Program-made: the position numbers and the translations under genes
Part shown: positions 7,920 to 18,923 of the stretch, in pieces
How the letters are laid out: the number at the start of each line of letters is the position of its first letter
How positions within the stretch are numbered: position 1 is the stretch's first letter
From: Dermacentor variabilis
Lineage: Eukaryota > Arthropoda > Arachnida > Ixodida > Ixodidae
Direction of reading: 5' to 3'
Length of the DNA: 64,000 nucleotides
Assembly (NCBI RefSeq): GCF_050947875.1
Contig: NC_134570.1
Span: 229,199,265-229,263,264, forward strand
The notes under the pieces: generated by a model
Seen by the model: the letters and a program-made list of their open reading frames with translations, nothing else
Told to the model about the DNA's origin: nothing
Databases searched by the model: none

Positions 7920-10590
7920 TAGCGAGGCAAGGGTGGCAACAGTTCAGTACCTCGCAGAATGGGACACTTAGCACGGGTAGAACATGGCGTATTCTTAAGG
8001 CTCAAATGGACCCTACCATGACTAAAGCAGAAAGCGGCAAAGCAATTCAAAGGCTAGTGCATCAATATCACGGAACAGACGAGCAGCTCCTCGATGAAGT
8101 CAGAACCAAAGCTACGGCACTGATGAACCCAAGGGCAATTCTCCGAGATTATCTCGGAGAAGAAAACTCAGATATGGACAAGCCTATCACCAGAGAGGAA
8201 GTCACCGCGGCAATGAGAGCCATCACGAAAAACACAGCGGCAGGAGCAGATCGAATTACAAACTCTCTCATAAGGAACCTAAGCGATGGGGCAGTAGTTC
8301 GGCTGACGGCCTACCTCAACAAGCTTTGGAAAGAAGGAAAGATACCAGGCGAGTGTAAACATGCTGTAGTAGTCATGATTCCCAAACCAGGCAAGAAGCT
8401 GCAGATCGAGAATCTCAGGCCAATCTCCCTCACTTCTTGCCTGGGAAAACTATACGACAGGATCGTCACGAAACGCATCCAGCAACACATAGAAAACAAG
8501 AGGCTCTACCCAGACACCATGTTTGGCTTCAGGGCGAACCTCTCGACGCAGGACGTGCTTCTGCAACTTAAATAAGAGGTCCTGGAAACAATGCCCAAGA
8601 ATGGGGAAAACGTAGTCATGGCACTTGATATAAAGGGTGCTTTTGACAACGTCAGCCACGCCGCTATAATGGAGGGGCTAAACAACACCAACTGCGGGAG
8701 AAGAATCTATGACTATGTCAAAGACTTCCTGACCAACAGAACGGCCTCAGTGGGACTAGGGGAGTTGAGGAGTGATGTCTTCGCCACCCCAAGTAAAGGC
8801 CCACACCAAGGCTCGGTCATCCCGCCCATACTCTTTAATGTGGCGATGATCGGCCTAGCAGAAAGACTCAGCAGAATCCAGGGCATCCAGCATGCGATGT
8901 ACGCGGACGACGTCACGGTCTGGTTGAACCATGGATCCCTGGGAGAGAAACAGGAGAAGCTACAACAAGTAGCAAACTGCGTAGAAAGATACGTGAAGGA
9001 GAGAGGATATGCCTGCTCTACAGAGAAGTCTGAGCTACTGAGGGTAGCAACACACCTCACTGATGCACCACTCGAGGTGAAACTGGAGGGGCAATACATC
9101 CCGGAGAGGAACATGATAAGAGTCCTGGAAATGTGGCTACAAGCAAGCAGGAAATGCAGCCACACACTCAGCTTGCTCAGCAAGTCGGCTGAACAGGTAG
9201 GCAGAATGATAACCAGAGTCTCCCACGGAAGCAATGGGATGAAAGAAGACAACACGCTAAAACTCGCCAGAAGCCTCATAGTCAGCAGGGTAATCTACTC
9301 GCTGCCATACCATCCCATGATCAAGAGCGAAACGAAACAAGCAGAGACAATCCTGCGGAAGGCCTACAAGATGGCACTTCACCTACCAAGAAACACACCG
9401 AACGACAAGCTGCTACAGCTAGGGATTAGCAACACCTTCGCCGAACTGGCAGAAGCACAGCTTGGAATACAGTTCTACCGACTCAGAGACACGGCTACGG
9501 GAAGCGCGCTCCTGACAAGATTAGGTCGCGACTCAAGGAGGCATCACGATCGATCCGACGATATACCCGACGAGATCCGTAAGACCCTGCAGGTCAATCC
9601 CATTCCGAAAAACATGGATCCAAATCTCCACGCGGCCAGAAGCCAGGCGCCGACAGATTATGTGGAAAGGCATTTAGCCAAGCTAGAAAACCCCGTTTTC
9701 ACGGATGCAACACTGTATCGATAGAATAGACATACAAATTACATTAAGGCAGCCTCGGTAGTGGTTGACAACGCAGGCAGCTAATCACCTGCGCAACTAC
9801 ACGTGCGCCAGGATTGTGGAAGTGGAGGAAGTCGCTGTTGCGCTGGCAGCAACTGAAGGCTATCGAAAAGACAAATTAATGGTCATTTTAACGGATTCAA
9901 AAGAGACATGCAGGAACTACACAAATAGTAGAATCTGCAGGACTGCCTTAGCTATCCTCCGCAAGGCAGAACACCTCAGACACACCGCAACCCACAAACT
10001 ACTCTAGGTTCCGGCACACACGGGGATAGAAGGAAATGAAAGGGCAGACAGCTTGGCTTGCGAGATCACGTACCGAGTCGAGCGGCCACACGCCCTGGGA
10101 CAGCACTTCACCGTGGAGATCGGCTATTCAGAGTTACTGAACTACCACAGAGGCAAGAGAATTAGATACGCCCCGCCACACAAAGCCTTACCAGAGCAAG
10201 AAGCAGCTAGTTGGCAGAGGCTGCAAACGGGAACCTTCTCTAACTTACATATACTAAGCAAGATGTATCCTACACCATTTAGGAACACTTGCCCGTGGTG
10301 CGGGGCATCCCTCACGCTTTACCATATAACTTGGGAGTGTAAACGTAACTACACATTCCACCAACACAAAATTCCGCGTGCGGAGCAGTGGGAGAGCCGG
10401 CTCACCAGCTGCGAGCTCGCCGCCCAAAGGGCAATGGTGCAGCACGCAAGCGAAGCAGCGCGGCTCAGTGAATCCCTGGACTCGGCGCCCAACCCTGCTA
10501 AGAAGGTCAAGCGTCTGCAGCGATGAAGACGAAGGCCAAACGCTAAACCCTCAATGGACCAAATACTTTTCTCTCTCTCTCTCTCTCCCG
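7920..10590 (+). pseudogene. I-group LINE (LINE-alpha), RT, RNase H and C-terminal part, downstream of Gypsy-1
   Basis: This continues the LINE from 3525. RT motifs run L-R-P-I-S-L-T-S-C-L (near 8418), G-F-R-A-N-L-S-T (8523), D-I-K-G-A-F-D-N-V (8626), and the catalytic Y-A-D-D (8900-8911). One TAA (8573-8575) interrupts an otherwise open frame from 8006 to 9724. After 9724 a frameshifted RNase H-like segment follows, with L-T-D-S-K near 9892 and the H-T-G-I-E-G-N-E-R-A-D-S core near 10016. The C-terminal end (10053-10526) carries a CPWC ... H ... C zinc motif and the frame ends at 10526. A (CT)n run at 10570-10588 closes the 3' end. RNase H after RT places it in the I group. Confidence 0.85.
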
Positions 10591-10840
10591 TAACAATATG
10601 AACTGCTGAGTGCGCTTACATTGCTGGATGCAGACGGCACCAAGTTAGTAGTTTAGATTGCCTACTTCATCGTATCAAATTATTCAACGGAAGTTACAGA
10701 ACACAGGAGGTCATAGCAGGGAACAGACTTCTCTGTTATTCTATAAATAATATTACTGCTATTACCACAACGGGAGCAATGAGCAGTGGAGGACAGTATT
10801 TGCGGATGACAAATGCATTCAGACTACCCACCAACAAGTC
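10591..10840. other. Unassigned spacer between LINE-alpha and RTE-A
   Basis: No coding similarity or clear repeat structure was seen in these 250 bases. Confidence 0.3.
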
Positions 10841-12170
10841 ATCGTCATCACCAGCCTGGTTACGCCCACTGCAGGGCAAAGACCTCTCCCATACTTCTCA
10901 AGCTACCCCGGTCATCTGCTAATTGGGGCCATGTTGTCCTTGCAAACATCTCAATCTCATCCGCCCACCTACCTTTTGGCCGCCCCCCACTACGCTTCCC
11001 TTCCCTTGGAATCGATTCCGTAACCCTGAATGACCATCGGTTATCTTCCCTCCTAATTACATGTCCTGCCCATGCCCATTTCTTTTTTTTAATTTCAACT
11101 AAGATGTCATTAACTCGCGTTTGTTCCCTCATTCAATCTGCTCTGTTCCTATACCTTAACGTTACACCCATCATTATTCTTTAAATAGCTCGTTGCGTCG
11201 TCCTCAATTTAAGTAGAGCCCTTTTCTTAAGCCTCCTGGTTTCTGCCCCGTACGTGAGTACTGGTATAAAGACAGCTGTTATACACTTTTCTCTTGAATA
11301 ATGGCAACCTGCTCTTCATTATCTGAGAATGCCTGCCAAACACACTTCAGTCCATTCTTATTCTTCTGATTATTTCAATCTCACGATACGGATCCGGGGT
11401 CACTACCTGCCCTAAGTAAATGTATTCCCTTACGAATTCCAGTGCCTCGCTACCTATTGTAAGCTGCTGTTCTCTTCCGAGACTGTTAAACATTACATTA
11501 GCTTTCTGCAGATTAATTTTTAGACCCACCTTTCTGCTTTGCCTCTCCAGGTCAGTGAGCATGCAATGCATTTGGTCCGCTGAGTTACTAAGCAGGGCAA
11601 TATAATCAGCGAATCGCAAGTTACTAAGGTATTCTCCATCAACTTTTATCCCCAATTCTTCTCACTCCAGGTCTCTGAATACCTCCTGTAAACATGCTGT
11701 GAATAGCATTGGAGAGATCGTATCTCCCTGTCTGACGCCTTTCTTTATTGGGATTTTGTTGCTTTCTTTGTGGAGGACTACGATGGCTGTGGAGCTGCTA
11801 TAAATATTTTTCAGAATATTTACATACGGCTCGTCTACACCTCGATTCCGTAATGCCTCTATGACTGCTGAGGTTACGACTGAGTCAAACGCTTTCTCGT
11901 AATCAATGAAAGCCATATATAAGGGTTGCTTATAATCCGCACATTTCTCTATCACCTGATTGAAAGTGTGAATATGGTCTATTGTTGTGTAGCCTTTACG
12001 AAATCCTGCCTGGCCTTTTGGTTGACAGAAGTCTAAGGTGTTCCTGATTCTATTTGCGATTACCGTAGTAAATACTTTGTGGGCAACTGACAGTAAGCTG
12101 ATCGGTCTATAATTTTTCAAGCCATTGGCGTCCCCTTTCTTATGGATTAGGCTTATGGAAAAAGTCGTCA
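10841..12170 (-). mobile_element. RTE-type LINE copy A, 5'-truncated
   Basis: Read on the minus strand, it encodes RT from L-I-H-K-K-G-D-A-N-G-L-K-N-Y-R-P-I-S (near 12145) through F-I-D-Y-E-K-A-F-D-S-V, G-V-R-Q-G-D-T-I-S-P and F-A-D-Y-I-A-L-L, to a C-terminal stretch with W-A-G-H-V-I-R-R-E-D-N-R-W. The catalytic F-A-D-D reads F-A-D-Y, so the second Asp is lost. Several frame breaks occur between 11150 and 11400. The 3' end, at left, is GGCGTAACCAGGCTGGTGATGACGATGAC, an RTE-like tail of GATGA-type repeats. The endonuclease is missing. Sequence similarity to copy B next door is high. Confidence 0.85.
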
Positions 12171-12185
12171 TCATCATCAGCCTGA

Positions 12186-13962
12186 TTACGCCCACTGCAG
12201 GGCAAAGGCCTCTCCCATACTTCTCCAAGAACCCCGGTCATGTACTAATTGGGGCCACGTCGTTCCTGCAAACTTCTTAATCTCATCCGCCCACCTAACT
12301 TTCTGCCGCCCCCTGCTACGCTTCCTTTCCCTTGGAATCCAGTCCGTAACCCTTAATGACCATCGGTTATCTTCCCTCCTCATTACATGTCCTGCCCATG
12401 CCCGTTTTTTTTTCTTGATTTCAACACAGATGTCATTAACTCGCGCTTGTTCTCTCACCCAATCTTCTCTTTTCTTATCCCTTAACGTTTCACCCATCAT
12501 TCTTCTTTCCATAGTTCATTGCGTCGTTTTCAATTTAAGTAGAACACTTTTCGTAAGCCTCCAGGTTTCTGCCCTGTAGGCGAGTACTGGTAAGACACAG
12601 CTATTATACACCTTTCTCTTGAGGGATAATGGCAAACCACTGTTCATGATCTGAGAATGCCTGCAAACGCACCCCAGCCCATTCTTATTCTTCTGATTAT
12701 TTGCGTCTCATGATTCTGATCCGCCGTCACTACCTGCCCTAAGTAGATGTATTCCCTTAACACTTCCAGTGCCTCACTACCTATTGTAAATAGTTGTTCT
12801 CTTCCGAGACTGTTCATCATTACTTTAGTTTTCTGCAGATTAATTTTTAGACCCACTCTTCTGCTTTGCCTCACCAGGTCAGTGAGCATGCATTGCGATT
12901 GCTCCCCTGAGTTACTAAGTAAGGCAATATCATCAGCGAATCGCAAGTTACTAAGGTATTCTCTGTTAACTTTGATCCCCAATTCTTCCCAATCCAGGTC
13001 TCTGAATACCTCATGTAAACACGCTGTGAAGAGCATTGGAGAGATCGCATCTCCCGGCCTGACACCTTTCTTTATTGGGATTTTGTTGCTTTCATTATGG
13101 AGGACTACGGTGGCTGTGCAGCCGCTATAGATATCTTTATTATTTTTACATACGGATCGTCTACACTCTGATTCCGCAATGCCTCGATGACCGCTGAGGT
13201 TTCGACTGAATCAAACGCTTTTTCGTAATCAATGAAAGCTATATATAAGGGTTGGTTATATTCCGCACATTTCTCTATCACCTGATTGATAGTGCAAATA
13301 CGGTCTATTATTGAGTAGCCTTTACGGAATCCTGCCTGGTCCTTTGCTTGACAGAAGTCTAAGGTGTTCCTGATTCTATTTGCGATTACCTTAGTAAATA
13401 GTTTGTAGGCAGCCGACAGTATGCTGATGGGTCTATAATTTTTCAAGACTTTGGCGTCCCCTTTCTTATGGATTAAGATTAGGTTAGCGTTCTTGCAATA
13501 TGCCGGTACGCTCGAGGCCAAGAGGAATTGCGTATGCAGGGTGGCCAGTTTCTCGAGAACAATCTGCCCACCATCCTTCAACAAATCTGCTTTTACCTGA
13601 TCCTCTCCAGCTTCCTTCCCTCTTTGCATAGCTCCCAAGGCTTTCTTTACTTCTTCCGGCGTTACCTGTGGGATTTCTAATTCCTCTAGACTATTCTCTC
13701 TTCCATTATCGTCGTGGGTGCCACTAGAACTGCATAAATCTCTATAGAACTCCTCAGCCACTTGAACTATCTCATGCATATTAGTAATGATATTGCCGGC
13801 TTTGTTTCTTAACGCATACATCTGATTCTTGCCAATTCCTAGTTTCTTCTTCACTGCTTTTAGGCTTCCTCCGTTCCTGAGAGCATGTTCAATTCTATCC
13901 ATATTATACTTCCTCATGTCAGATGTCTTACGCTTGTTGATTAACTTCGAAAGTTCTGCCAT
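12186..13962 (-). pseudogene. RTE-B reverse transcriptase and C-terminal domain
   Basis: This is the best-preserved coding stretch of copy B. The frame 13962-13105 (285 codons) covers the linker and RT fingers and palm up to D-P-Y-V-K. A shift near 13100 leads to 13036-12644, which carries F-A-D-D-I-A-L-L-S-N-S and L-K-I-N-L-Q-K-T-K-V-M. A further shift near 12640 leads to the thumb and C-terminal frame 12512-12186. The catalytic aspartates are intact in this copy, unlike copy A. At least two frameshifts separate the parts, so no full enzyme can be made. Confidence 0.8.
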
Positions 13963-15030
13963 TTATATTCTAGCTGTAGGGTTAGAGGCTTTCATACATT
14001 GGTTTTTCTTGATCAGATCTTTCGTCTCCTGCGATAGCTTACTGGTGTCCTGTCTAACGGAGTTATCACCGACTTCTATTGCACGCTCCTCAATGATGCC
14101 CACAAGATTGTCGTTCATTGCTTCAACACTAAGGTCCTCTTCCTGAGTTAAAGCCGAATACCTTTTCTGTAGCTTCATCTGGAAATCCTCTATTTTCCCT
14201 CTTACGGCTAACTCATTGATCGGCTTCTTATGTACCAGTTTCTTCCGTTCCCTACTCAGGTCTAGGCTAATTCGAGTTCGTACCATCCCATGGTCACTGC
14301 AGCGCACCTTGCTGAGCACGGCGACATCTCGTATGATGCCAGGGTTAGCGCAGAGTATGGAGTCTATTTCATTTCTAGTCTGGCCGTTAGGGCTCCTCCA
14401 CGTTCACTTTCGGCTATCACGCTTGCGGAAGAAGGTATTCATTATCCGCATATTATTCTGTTCCGCAAACTCTACTAATAACTCTCCCCTACTATTCCTA
14501 GTGTCTATGCCATGTTCCCCCACTGCCTTGTCTGCAGCCTGCTTCTGCCTACCTTGGCATTGAAGTCGCACATCAGTATAGTGTACTTTGTTTTCACTCT
14601 ACCCATCGCCGATTCCACGCCTTCATAGAAGCTTTCGACTTCCTGGTCATCATGGCTGGATGTAGGGGTGTAGACCTGTACCTGTACAGGTCTACACCCC
14701 TACACCCTGTACAACCTTCATTTTGTACCTCTTATGAAGTTTCGCAAGACCTGCCACCCTCTCGTTAATGCTACAGAATTCGTGTATGTTTCCAGCTATA
14801 TTTTTATTAATCAAGAATCCGACTCCTAGTTCTCGTCTCTCCGCTAAGCCCCGGTAGCACCGGACGTGCCCGCTTTTTAGCACTGTATATGCTTCTTTTG
14901 GCCTCCTAACTTCACTGAGCACTATTATATTCCATTTACTGCCCTCTAATTCCTCCAATAGCTCTGCTAGACTCGCCTCACTTGATAACGTTCTAGCGTT
15001 AAAATTTGCCAGGTTCATATTCCAATGGCG
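13963..15030 (-). pseudogene. RTE-B endonuclease and linker, broken
   Basis: The minus-strand frame ending at 14692 starts the AP-endonuclease: N-A-R-T-L, then W-N-I-I-V-L-S-E-V-R-R with the catalytic Glu, then L-G-V-G-F-L-I-N-K. It breaks off after K-M-K-V-V-Q, where a local inverted duplication was inserted. Downstream codons for T-W-R-S-P-N-G-Q-T-R-N-E-I-D-S-I-L (about 14420-14370) show the D-S-I-L end of the endonuclease in another frame. A frame at 14319-13963 then encodes the linker to RT. Confidence 0.75.
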
Positions 15031-15275
15031 GCCTGTCCGGAGCCAGGGATTCTTAGCACCCTCTGCTGCGTCGCAGGTCTGACCGCCGCCGTGGTCAGTT
15101 GCTTCGCAGCTGCTGGGCACTGAGGGCCGGGGTTTGATTGTTGTGTTCATATAGGAGGTTGTGGCCAAGTACTGCACCAGGGTGGCCAATCCTGCTGTGG
15201 TGAGGGAGTGCGTTACCGGTTCTGGTCACCGGGATCAGGCCACACTCCAGGCCTGTTTGTGCAAATTTATCAACA

Positions 15276-15380
15276 CGCGGTTTTGTTTTAATCCAATAGA
15301 AAATTGCGCGGCACCGGGATTCGAACCCCGGGCCTCTTGCACGCGAGGCGGGTGTTCTACCTCTACGCCTCCGCTGCATG
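15276..15380 (-). repeat. tRNA-like unit at the 5' end of RTE-B
   Basis: On the minus strand, 15376-15309 folds partly like a tRNA. A GCGGAGG start pairs with a TGCCGC end, an A-box-like GGCGTAGAGGTAGAA lies at 15354-15368, and a perfect B box GGTTCGAATCC is the complement of 15317-15327. The unit is followed directly (leftward) by the RTE 5' leader. It may be a SINE next to the LINE, a shared promoter module, or a decayed tRNA gene. The acceptor stem is imperfect, so I do not call a functional tRNA. Confidence 0.6.
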
Positions 15381-15829
15381 GAACAAGTAGGGCCAGCCAA
15401 ATTAGCATTGAGTCGCGAGGAACTAAAGATGGAGTTATAAGGCGTTGGTCTAAGAAGCCTATGCGCGCCATACATAAAGTTGCCACTGGACACTGTGAAT
15501 TCTCGCTGCGCCTGTAATTACTTGCCTTTCTTCTCTTTTGAAGTCGAGAAATAAAAAAAATAGAAAAAATTGATTCAGTAAAAAAGGTTCAAAATTAGCC
15601 AGTTATATATGAACACCAAGTAAAATAACTTAGTCCTGAGCCACGTGTTTCGGTTCTCCTGTGTTTTGAAACGAAAAATATGGCCGGAAAGAGGTAGAGG
15701 CAACTTCAATAGGTGAACCTAATTTCATCGAGATGGGGTTGCTTAATGCAGCTCGAATGTCGCATCGACACGTTCTCTCGATGCTAATTTAAAACGCCAG
15801 AGCCGTTACTGCTCGTGATTCTGGCCTAC
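15381..15829. other. Unassigned sequence between RTE-B and LINE-beta
   Basis: No coding similarity was recognised. An A-rich stretch lies at 15549-15585. The part near 15380-15500 may still belong to the repeat that contains the tRNA-like unit. Confidence 0.3.
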
Positions 15830-18800
15830 AACGTGCGTGTGCCTCGAGCATTCGTCAGCGTAGTGGCTCCAGCTTTTCACTGTAACACCGCAACAGCGTG
15901 TTTCTTTCAAATCTCTCGCTTTGCACCAAGGTAACAGAGAAATTGACATTGCTGAAGAACTCTTCTCAAGACTTGCCAGCTTGTAGGTCCAACGCACACT
16001 TACACCATGTGCCACTCCTGTGCCTCGGGATTCCCGCATGGATGTCATGATTTCGGTGGAGGAGCTTGAAGCGGCACAGGCGTCTTGTAGGCGCTCTTCG
16101 TCACCTGGGCCGGACAACGTTACTTATGCGGCGCTCACCAATCTTGGGCAGAAAGCATGACTCATGCTGCTAAACCATTACGAGTCATTTTGCAACGGTT
16201 TGGTTCCACGTGAATGGAAATGCAGCCGCTTGGTTCCACTTCTTAGACCTGGTAAATCACCGTTAGATTTGTCATCGTACCACCACATCGCTCTGGCCAT
16301 TTGCATAGGGAAAATAATTAAAGTAGTGGTTTTGACGCGCCTGGAATGGTACCTTGAATATTACAACGTGTACCCAGATGCTATCACTGGCTTCCGGCGT
16401 GGGCGCTCATGCATAGGTAATGTCATCGATTTGGTCACGTTTGTTCAACATCAAAAACGTCTGACGCGATTCACTGCGGCATTATTACTTGACATAAAAG
16501 GCGCCTATGATAATATAGCACATTATGTAATTATAGAGGCTCTGATTAAAGCCGGAATCGGTGGCCGCACTTTTCAGTTGCTGTGCTGTTAGTTGACCGA
16601 CAGGCATTTCTTCGTGATGACCAAGGATGACGCCACGACTCAACACCAAACATTCCGTGGAGTATCGCTATCGCAAGGCGGATTGCTGAGTCCGACGCTA
16701 TTCACCCTCATGCTCGTTGGCTTAGTCAGATGCTTGCCCAACACAGTTCAACTATCAATCTTTGCCGATGACATCTGCATTTAGGTGTCTGCTGTAACAC
16801 GACTACAGGTACGACAACGGCTACAAAAGGCAGCTACGTTAACATCACTGTACTTGCGAAAACAGAACTTAGAGCTGTCTTCAGAGAAATGCTGCCTTGT
16901 TACATTCACTCAGAAGGCAATGAAGCGTTATTCTGTAAGTTTCAATGGGCAAGGAGTTGCAAACGCACGGAAACACCGCTTTTTAGGGGTAATTATTGAC
17001 TGCGAGCTATCATGCAGCCCGCACGTTTCGTACCTGAAGAAGAGGTTAGTGACAATAATACATGTCATCAAATTTATCGGCGGAAAGTCGTGGGGCGCGT
17101 CGGTGCGGTCAGTGCTACAGCTTTATAATGCCTTGTTCCTCGGTGTTACCAAGCACAGCCACCCTGTGCTTGGTACCACCTGCAAAACAAACCTGCGTGC
17201 GCTCCAGGGACTACAAGCTCAAGCCCTAAGGACGTGTCTAGGTCTTCCGAGGTGTGCGTCTACAGCGGCAACGATTGTCATAGCTCCAGATCACCCAATA
17301 TCAACGTACAATCAATGCTCTCAGGAGGCATATTCGGCACGTTGCCCGACAACCTGCTCCCCACCTTGCCGCTTTACCCGCAAAAAGGCCACACGCAACT
17401 TTCAGTCGTATAATTGTTGCCAATGATGCCTCATTGCCATCGAACTACATGCCTGCAGCAAGACCATCCTCACCTTTGTTGTACGTGCACAGACCTGAAA
17501 TACGCCTCACCATCCCAGGAATCATGAAGAAAGCTAACGTGCTGTCGTTTGCCCTGAAGCACGCCGCATTAGAACGCTACATGAGGTGCATAATAGCCGC
17601 GTACACGTTTACATCGATGGCTCAGTCACATATGCAAGTTCAGCTGCCGCTATGGTGATACCAACAAGATCCGTGAAAATTAAGCTAAAAACGTCACGTG
17701 TATCATCATCGACAGCTGCTAAATTGGTAGCCCTGCATGCGACTCTTCATTTCATTCAGGAGGAACCACCGCATGCATGGTCAACCTTCTCTGATTCCAA
17801 GGTAGCCCCACAGAGTGCACTCCCAGCCCTGCCCCATGTATCACATGAGCAGCTCATCGCAGAGATCAGAGAATTACACCGTCGCATAGTTGACGAAGGA
17901 CATGTTGTAATATATCAGTGGTTGCCTAGTCGCTGTGGCATACATGGCAACGATCGAGCAGACGCAGCTGCGTGATCTGCCCATAACTGCGTCAACTGCA
18001 TGCGTTGCCATTACTCTTTCGAGAGTCGACGCAGTGAAAAAACTTTCCGCACTTTGCGCGTGGCGTGACATTAGCTGAATGGAATTCATCCGAGTTCACA
18101 AGTGCACACCTTCATACCCTGCACCGTAATTTACAGCTCCGTATTCCGCCCGACCTTCCACGACGTAACTGCAACCTTCTAGTCCGTCTATGGCTTGGAG
18201 CAGCATTTTTAAATGCGTACTACTTCATTGTCGGAATGGCCAACAACCCACTTTATGACTTCCGCGGGTGCAATGAAACAATCGCGCAGCTTCTTTGTCA
18301 ATGCGCTCGTTTCAACCCGCAAAGAGCAGTCCTCTCAGCCACCCTAGACAAACTGGACAAGCGCCCAATGACAGAAAACAAGATTCTTGGAAACTGGCCT
18401 GCGTGAACTTCAGCGCGATCCGGTATGAACAGGCTGCTGCGGTACTTAAAAGACACGGGACTTTCCGACAGATTGTGACTGTACACTGTGTGACGTAGGA
18501 TTGTACCGTGACACTGCGTAACACTATATAGGGACTACTTTGCGGGCTGCGTGACCGTGCCCACAGGAACAGTTAGTGTATGTCGTGCGTACGTGTGTGT
18601 GTGTGTGATTTTTCATTTTTTTATCCCTTGCTCTCTTTCACCTATCGCGTCCATTTGTCCCTCCCCCATTACAGTGTAGCCAACCGGAGATAATCTCTGG
18701 TTAGCCTCCCTGTCTTTCCCTTTGCCTTTCTCTATTTAACTTAACTCTCTAACCTTCAATCTTTATTTACATTTCACCATGCATTATTATCTGATTATAA

Positions 18801-18888
18801 TCCCCCCCCATCTTTTTCTTTCTATAAATATATATATCTATTGCCCCCTCGCCTCTGTAATGCTTCACTGCAAGCGCTAATGGTACTA

Positions 18889-18919
<31 letters not shown>

Positions 18920-18923
18920 ATAT
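15830..18923 (+). mobile_element. LINE-beta: RT and RNase H non-LTR retrotransposon, 5'-truncated
   Basis: The visible coding part starts in the linker (E-I-D-I-A-E-E-L-F-S-R-L near 15930) and runs through RT and RNase H to a long 3' untranslated region. The element ends in an (AAAT)n tail at 18889-18923, typical of target-primed insertion. No endonuclease is seen, so the copy is 5'-truncated. It differs clearly from LINE-alpha, so at least two RNase H-bearing LINE lineages are present. Confidence 0.82.
16009..17975 (+). pseudogene. LINE-beta RT and RNase H
   Basis: One frame covers nearly everything. S-S-P-G-P-D-N-V-T-Y-A-A-L precedes a TGA at 16158-16160. The frame resumes with W-K-C-S-R-L-V-P-L-L, G-F-R-R-G-R-S, D-I-K-G-A-Y-D-N, a TAG (16590-16592), S-Q-G-G-L-L-S-P-T-L-F, the catalytic F-A-D-D, and another TAG (16782-16784). 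The rest of the palm, thumb and connection follow to 17426. After a frame disturbance the RNase H segment appears (Y-I-D-G-S, F-S-D-S-K, G-I-H-G-N-D-R-A-D-A). The lesions are mostly nonsense codons, so the RT itself has been little rearranged. Confidence 0.82.

Larger units (their letters stand above)
12171..15275 (-). mobile_element. RTE-type LINE copy B, near full length but inactive
   Basis: On the minus strand the element reads: endonuclease N-terminus (L-A-N-F-N-A-R-T-L near 15020, then L-S-E-V-R-R), a broken middle of the endonuclease, a linker frame 14319-13963, and an RT frame 13962-13105 with L-K-N-Y-R-P-I-S, G-F-R-K-G-Y and D-Y-E-K-A-F-D-S-V. After a frameshift, frame 13036-12644 holds the catalytic F-A-D-D-I-A-L-L, and frame 12512-12186 gives the C-terminus W-A-G-H-V-M-R-R-E-D-N-R-W. 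The 3' tail is (GATGAT)n at 12171-12180. A 44-bp palindromic insertion breaks the endonuclease at 14661-14704. RTE elements encode an AP endonuclease and RT without RNase H, as here. Confidence 0.85.

Noticed and set aside
15309..15376. Possible genuine tRNA gene
   Set aside because: A and B boxes are present, but the acceptor stem pairs only in part and the unit adjoins an RTE leader. A SINE-type or promoter module is more likely.
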